Positions 59,802 to 64,000 of a stretch of 64,000 bases of DNA are shown piece after piece. Position 1 is the first letter of the stretch; each line of letters begins with the position of its first letter. Where the stretch lies: NCBI RefSeq assembly GCF_025960875.1, contig NZ_JAODLR010000023.1, forward strand, positions 1 to 64,000, in the 5' to 3' direction. A program made the translations under genes and the position numbers. The DNA is from Crystallibacter permensis (GTDB taxonomy: Bacteria; Actinomycetota; Actinomycetes; Actinomycetales; Micrococcaceae). The notes beneath the pieces are model-generated. The model searched no databases. It was not told the origin of the DNA and saw only the letters and a list, made by a program, of their open reading frames with translations.

Positions 59802-61280
59802 ATGGCGGAAACCAAGGCGAACAATTCTGGCGCGACGGACGGATCCGGCTTTGGAGACTATGACTTCATCGTAGTCTCCAACCGGTTACCGGTAGACCGC
59901 GTTACAGGCGAGGACGGCGACAATAGCTGGCGCCGATCGCCGGGAGGCTTGGTCACCGCCCTCGCACCGGTGATGGCAAAAACGGAGGGGGCCTGGATCG
60001 GCTGGCACGGTGCCGCGGATGAAGTCTTAAAGCCCTTCGACCACGACAATATGCGTCTGGTGCCGGTTGAGCTCAGTGCCGATGATGTGGAGCTGTATTA
60101 CGAGGGATTCTCCAACGCAACGCTCTGGCCGCTCTATCACGACGTCATCGCCCCGCCGGAGTTCCACCGCACCTGGTGGGAGGTTTACAAGGCAGTCAAC
60201 CGGCGCTTCGCCGAGGCCACTGCCGACTCCGCGGCGGAAGGAGCCACCGTTTGGGTCCAGGATTACCAGCTGCAACTGGTCCCCAAACTGCTGCGCGAAC
60301 TGCGGCCAGACCTGAAAATCGGATTCTTCAACCACATCCCGTTCCCGCCGCTGGAGATATTTGCCCAGCTGCCCTGGCGCCGCCAGGTGATCGAGGGGCT
60401 GCTGGGGGCGGATCTGGTGGGCTTCCAGCGTCCCAGCGACTCAAGCAACTTCCTGCGCTGCGTCCGGCGTTTCAGCGGACACACGATCAAGTCCCAGCAT
60501 GTGAACATCAGGACCGACGACGGCGACAGGATCTGCCGGGCCGGTGCCTTCCCGATCTCGATCGACGTGGATCAGATCAACCAGCTGGCCCAGAGCCCCG
60601 AAGTCATCGAACGGGCCAGGCAGATCCGCGAGGAGCTGGGCAACCCCAAGACGGTACTGCTGGGCGTAGACCGGCTGGACTACACCAAGGGCATCCAGCA
60701 CCGGATCAAGGCGTATGGCGAACTGCTTGAAGACGGCAGAGTCACCGTGGAGGACGCGGCCCTGATCCAGGTCGCCAGTCCCAGCCGCGAGCGCGTCGAA
60801 TCCTACCGGCTGCTGCGCGAGGAGATCGAGGGCGCGGTGGGCCGGATCAACGGCACCTACGACACCCTGAGCAACACCGCGATCCGCTACCTGCACCACA
60901 GCTACCCCAAGGAAGAGATGGTGGCGCTCTACCTCGCCGCGGACGTCATGCTGGTCACCGCGCTGCGGGACGGAATGAACCTGGTGGCCAAGGAATACGT
61001 GGCCTCCCGGACCGGCGTCAACGGTGCCCTGGTGCTCAGCGAGTTCGCCGGCGCCGCCGACCACCTGAAACAAGCCATCCTGGTGAACCCGCACGATATC
61101 GACGGGCTCAAGGACGCGATCATGCGCGCCGTCGAAATCGCCCCCGGCGAGTCCACCCGCCGGATGCGTGTCATGCGCCGCCAGATTCTGCAGAACGACG
61201 TCGAGCAATGGTCCCAGAGTTTCCTCCGCGCCCTCGATGGGGAAACGCTGGGCAAGACACCGAGGAGCGGCGATGAATAA
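59802..61280 (+). CDS. otsA: Trehalose-6-phosphate synthase OtsA
   Basis: 492 residues, GT20 family. FIVVSNRLPVDR with N-terminal substrate Arg, WIGWHGAADE, VWVQDYQLQLVPKLLRE, GFFNHIPFPPLEIF, GVDRLDYTKGI and DGMNLVAKEYVA are conserved catalytic stretches. Joins glucose from UDP- or ADP-glucose to glucose-6-phosphate. ATG follows AGGAGAG. It overlaps otsB by eight bases. Confidence 0.96.
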   Translation: MAETKANNSGATDGSGFGDYDFIVVSNRLPVDRVTGEDGDNSWRRSPGGLVTALAPVMAKTEGAWIGWHGAADEVLKPFDHDNMRLVPVELSADDVELYYEGFSNATLWPLYHDVIAPPEFHRTWWEVYKAVNRRFAEATADSAAEGATVWVQDYQLQLVPKLLRELRPDLKIGFFNHIPFPPLEIFAQLPWRRQVIEGLLGADLVGFQRPSDSSNFLRCVRRFSGHTIKSQHVNIRTDDGDRICRAGAFPISIDVDQINQLAQSPEVIERARQIREELGNPKTVLLGVDRLDYTKGIQHRIKAYGELLEDGRVTVEDAALIQVASPSRERVESYRLLREEIEGAVGRINGTYDTLSNTAIRYLHHSYPKEEMVALYLAADVMLVTALRDGMNLVAKEYVASRTGVNGALVLSEFAGAADHLKQAILVNPHDIDGLKDAIMRAVEIAPGESTRRMRVMRRQILQNDVEQWSQSFLRALDGETLGKTPRSGDE

Positions 61281-62109
61281 GGATGATGCGGCAATGCATG
61301 AGAACCGTGCCGCGGTGAATGAGAAGAGCGTGGAGCTGGACCCGGCTTTGCTCCGTGCGCTGGAGAAAATCAGCAGCACGCCGCGGCTGCTCGTAGCGCT
61401 GGATTTCGACGGCACATTGGCGCCGATTGTCGCCCGCGCCGAAGACGCCCGGGCGCTGCCGGCCGCCGCTGCCGCCGTCAAGGAACTGCTCGAACTACCC
61501 GAAACAACGACGGCGTTCATTTCCGGCCGCGCTCTCGAGAGTCTGCGGCTGGTCGCCTCGCCGGACGATAGAACCCTGCTCATCGGTTCGCACGGCGCCG
61601 AAGTCTTCACCGGACCCGGCAGCCCCGCCCTGACCTTGGACCAGGCGCAGGCGTTGGCGCTGCGCCGGGCCACCGCGGTGGTCGAAAAGGTGGTCGCTGC
61701 CCACCCGGGAACGAGGCTGGAAGCCAAGCCGGCCGGCGTCGTACTCCATACCCGCACCGCGGAAGATTCGGTGGCCGAAGCGGCCACCGAGGAAGCACGC
61801 CGCCAGCTGTCGGCCATCGAGGGACTGCATCTGACGGACGGCAAGCGGGTGCTCGAGACCTCGGTCCTGAGCTCGGACAAAGGGCAGGGCCTGGAACTCC
61901 TGCGCGCGTTTACTGAGGCTACCGCGGTGTTCTTCGCGGGCGACGACGTCACGGATGAGGACGCCATCAAGGCCCTGCAGCCGCAGGATCTTGGCGTCAA
62001 GATCGGCCCCGGGGGCTCCGGGGCGGCCTTCCGGGTGGACTCCCCGGCCGCTTTTGCCCAAGTGCTCGAAACCTTGGCGGAACTGCGGCGGGCCGCACCG
62101 CAGGGCTGA
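61273..62109 (+). CDS. otsB: Trehalose-6-phosphate phosphatase OtsB
   Basis: 278 residues from ATG 61273. HAD motif I LDFDGTLAPI, motif II FISGR, IGSHGAEVF, and motif IV GDDVTDEDAI. Removes phosphate from trehalose-6-phosphate, completing synthesis of this osmoprotectant. Overlaps otsA by eight bases, so the two are translated together. The first about 30 residues are a family-extraneous lead with several possible starts. Confidence 0.94.
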   Translation: MNKDDAAMHENRAAVNEKSVELDPALLRALEKISSTPRLLVALDFDGTLAPIVARAEDARALPAAAAAVKELLELPETTTAFISGRALESLRLVASPDDRTLLIGSHGAEVFTGPGSPALTLDQAQALALRRATAVVEKVVAAHPGTRLEAKPAGVVLHTRTAEDSVAEAATEEARRQLSAIEGLHLTDGKRVLETSVLSSDKGQGLELLRAFTEATAVFFAGDDVTDEDAIKALQPQDLGVKIGPGGSGAAFRVDSPAAFAQVLETLAELRRAAPQG

Positions 62110-62191
62110 ACCGGCTTCCCCACAGAACTTACCGGACGCCCAGTACCTAGCCGCAGCAAGGAATTTGCCTCCGCATGCAATACTTGTTTCC

Positions 62192-62205
62192 GTGAGCCAG
62201 CTCAC
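62192..62205. promoter_or_regulatory. CRP/GlxR-like site before sugar ABC ATPase
   Basis: GTGAGCCAGCTCAC is a perfect palindrome fitting GTGA-N6-TCAC, 65 bases before the ATG. It fits carbon control of a shared sugar-uptake ATPase. It could also be a chance hairpin. Confidence 0.55.
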
Positions 62206-62270
62206 CTAACTGAATATCAACCCATCACAACGGATCGTCGGGCACGTACCTGCCCGTGAAGGGAAACACC

Positions 62271-63419
62271 ATGGCAACGGTAACGTTCGATAATGCTACG
62301 CGCTTGTACCCGGGCACGGAGAAGCCCGCCGTAGACAAGCTTGACCTGGAGATCGCGGACGGCGAATTCCTCGTCCTTGTCGGCCCCTCCGGCTGCGGAA
62401 AGTCCACCTCCCTGCGGATGCTGGCAGGCCTGGAAGATGTGAACTCCGGACGGATCCTGATCGGCGACCGCGATGTCACCGATGTTCCGCCGAAGGACCG
62501 GGACATTGCAATGGTGTTCCAGAACTACGCCCTCTACCCGCACATGTCCGTGGCCGAGAACATGGGCTTCGCGCTCAAGATCGCCGGCATCGCCAAGGAG
62601 GAGCGCGCCCAGCGCGTCCGCGAGGCGGCCAAGCTGCTGGACCTCGAGGATTACCTGGACCGCAAGCCGAAGGCGCTCTCCGGCGGCCAGCGCCAGCGCG
62701 TTGCCATGGGCCGTGCGATTGTCCGTAATCCGCAGGTCTTCCTGATGGACGAGCCGCTCTCCAACCTGGATGCCAAGCTGCGCGTCCAGACCCGGACGCA
62801 GATCGCCTCGCTGACCCGGCGCCTCGGTGTCACCACCGTCTACGTCACCCACGACCAGGTCGAAGCGATGACCATGGGCGACCGCGTCGCCGTGCTCAAG
62901 GACGGCATCCTGCAGCAGGTGGACTCCCCGCGCAACCTCTACGACACTCCGGCCAACATCTTCGTGGCCGGGTTCATCGGCTCGCCGGCCATGAATCTGC
63001 TGGAACTGCCAGTGGCCGACGGCGGCGTCCAGTTCGGCGGAACGGTGTACCCCGTACCGCGCGACGTGCTCGGTTCGGCGCACGGCAGCACCGTCATGCT
63101 CGGCGTACGTCCGGAGGACCTGGAGCAGGCCCCGGACGGCCAGGGTCTGGCCGTTGAGATCGATGTGGTCGAGGAACTTGGCGCCGACGCCTATGTGTAT
63201 GGCCATACCGAAGTCAATGGCAGCCGGCACGACATCACGGGCCGCGTGGACGGCCGCACGCCGCCGAAGGCCGGCACCACCGTGTATGTGCGCCCGAAGC
63301 AGGACCATGTGCACCTGTTCGACACCCAGACCGGCCTGCGCCTGGGCGGTAATGCGCCGGCGGCGCCTCATGCATCGCTGGCCGATCTGGACCGGCCGTT
63401 GGAGGCGGACAAGGCCTGA
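62271..63419 (+). CDS. ugpC: Sugar ABC transporter ATPase (MsmK/UgpC type)
   Basis: 382 residues from ATG 62271. Walker A GPSGCGKST, Q-loop VFQNYALYPHM, signature LSGGQRQRVAMGRAI, Walker B VFLMDEPLSNLD, H-loop THDQVEAM, then a C-terminal TOBE/MalK-type domain (GVRPEDLEQ, AYVYGHTEVNG). It stands without permease or binding-protein genes, as for MsmK-type ATPases that energise several sugar importers. Product label from family; substrate not defined. Confidence 0.93.
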   Translation: MATVTFDNATRLYPGTEKPAVDKLDLEIADGEFLVLVGPSGCGKSTSLRMLAGLEDVNSGRILIGDRDVTDVPPKDRDIAMVFQNYALYPHMSVAENMGFALKIAGIAKEERAQRVREAAKLLDLEDYLDRKPKALSGGQRQRVAMGRAIVRNPQVFLMDEPLSNLDAKLRVQTRTQIASLTRRLGVTTVYVTHDQVEAMTMGDRVAVLKDGILQQVDSPRNLYDTPANIFVAGFIGSPAMNLLELPVADGGVQFGGTVYPVPRDVLGSAHGSTVMLGVRPEDLEQAPDGQGLAVEIDVVEELGADAYVYGHTEVNGSRHDITGRVDGRTPPKAGTTVYVRPKQDHVHLFDTQTGLRLGGNAPAAPHASLADLDRPLEADKA

Positions 63420-63451
63420 ATTCCGACATCCCTTTCAACAGGCCGGTGCAG

Positions 63452-64000
63452 ATGGACGCCAACTGGCACAACGAACCCACCGACTTCGGGCAGGTGGGCA
63501 AACTGCCCCGCCCGCACAATGGCGGAGCGGCCACGGTCCTGGGTTCGCTGAACATCACCTCGGCCACCACGGACGAGAGCCTGCTTGACCTGCCTTGGCA
63601 TATCGCGTTGGAAGAGTGGCCGGCGAAAAACCTGGCCGCTCTTCCACGCGGTATTTCCCGGCATATTGTCCGGTTCGCGCATCTGAGCGGTTCCGTGATT
63701 GCCATCAAGGAAACCAGCGAGCATATCGCCCGGCACGAATACCATATGCTCCGCAAGCTCCAGCGGTTGGACGTGCCCTGCGTGGAACCGGTCGCCGTCA
63801 TCAGTGGCAGGCACACCACGGACGGTGCGGAGCTGGATCCGGTGCTGGTCACCCGGCACCTGAAATTCTCGCTTCCCTACCGGGCGCTGTTTTCCCAGAC
63901 CCTGCGCAGGGACACGCTGACCCGCCTGATCGATGCACAGGCCCTGCTGCTGGTCCGGCTGCATCTGGTCGGCTTCTACTGGGGCGACGTCTCCCTGTCC
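63452..64000 (+). CDS. DUF4032 protein (partial, runs off the window)
   Basis: Open from ATG 63452 to the window end, 183 residues visible. Starts MDANWHNEPTDFG; LPWHIALEEWPAKNLAALPRGISRHIVRF, VIAIKETSEHIARHEYHMLRKLQRLDVPCVEPVAVI and LLVRLHLVGFYWGDVSLS (each quoted in part of the family pattern) resemble DUF4032/LPS-kinase-like proteins: a Lys (AIKET) and Glu (HEYHML) pair like a kinase ATP site, and the W-G-D near the catalytic loop. Starts 33 bases after the ABC ATPase gene. C-terminus not visible. Confidence 0.8.
   Translation, partial: MDANWHNEPTDFGQVGKLPRPHNGGAATVLGSLNITSATTDESLLDLPWHIALEEWPAKNLAALPRGISRHIVRFAHLSGSVIAIKETSEHIARHEYHMLRKLQRLDVPCVEPVAVISGRHTTDGAELDPVLVTRHLKFSLPYRALFSQTLRRDTLTRLIDAQALLLVRLHLVGFYWGDVSLS

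Overview
The window reads as chromosome of a high-GC Gram-positive bacterium of the Micrococcaceae, most like Arthrobacter and relatives. The grounds are a close IdeR/DtxR orthologue, an XPB helicase with its partner protein, DUF3027, DUF3263, DUF6457 and LytR_C proteins, GroEL with a GGMGGF tail and CIRCE elements, OtsA/OtsB, frequent GTG/TTG starts and extended actinobacterial cold-shock proteins. I see no insertion sequence, integrase, prophage or CRISPR array. The placement rests on gene content only.

Layout. 0-6.3 kb: a minus-strand molybdenum-cofactor/formate dehydrogenase operon (HNH nuclease, mobA, DUF6457, moeA, fdhD, FdhF/YdeP-type oxidoreductase). 6.5-10.2 kb: a cell-wall hydrolase island with two almost identical NlpC/P60 genes in tandem and an M23 peptidase, each behind a ydaO-type (cyclic di-AMP) riboswitch. 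10.3-20.7 kb: ideR, serC, an MFS exporter, DUF3027, a cold-shock protein, a helicase-associated protein overlapping XPB, and a methyltransferase. 20.8-23.5 kb: an OmpR-type two-component system whose sensor domain has a foreign base composition, then a lone WXG100 protein. 23.5-36.7 kb: mostly housekeeping genes (RNase HI fusion, DUF4031-HD fusion, groEL, TM2 protein, cspA, ung, siderophore-interacting protein, ThrE-type exporter, lipase maturation factor, luciferase-like oxidoreductase).

36.8-52 kb is a catabolic island: an MHS-family transporter, a TctABC tripartite tricarboxylate transporter, a shikimate/quinate dehydrogenase, a QsuB-type 3-dehydroshikimate dehydratase and an IclR regulator. 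Together these would import a hydroaromatic acid and turn shikimate into protocatechuate. Three promoters here share an exact GTTCGR-N4-TGCACAA box, probably the IclR operator. Next to it lies a LacI-controlled operon (Gfo/Idh/MocA dehydrogenase, TIM-barrel isomerase, KstD-like flavoprotein) of unknown substrate, then a second MHS transporter with two variant IclR-type boxes and a CRP/GlxR-like site.

52-64 kb holds a luciferase-like oxidoreductase, a HtrA-like lipoprotein protease, an ion-channel-like protein without a potassium filter, a flavin reductase, a 47-residue acidic protein missed by length cut-offs, a secreted CAP/FG-GAP protein, tRNA-Thr(UGU), a DsbA-like protein, otsA-otsB, a sugar ABC ATPase behind a CRP/GlxR-like site, and the start of a DUF4032 protein that runs off the end.
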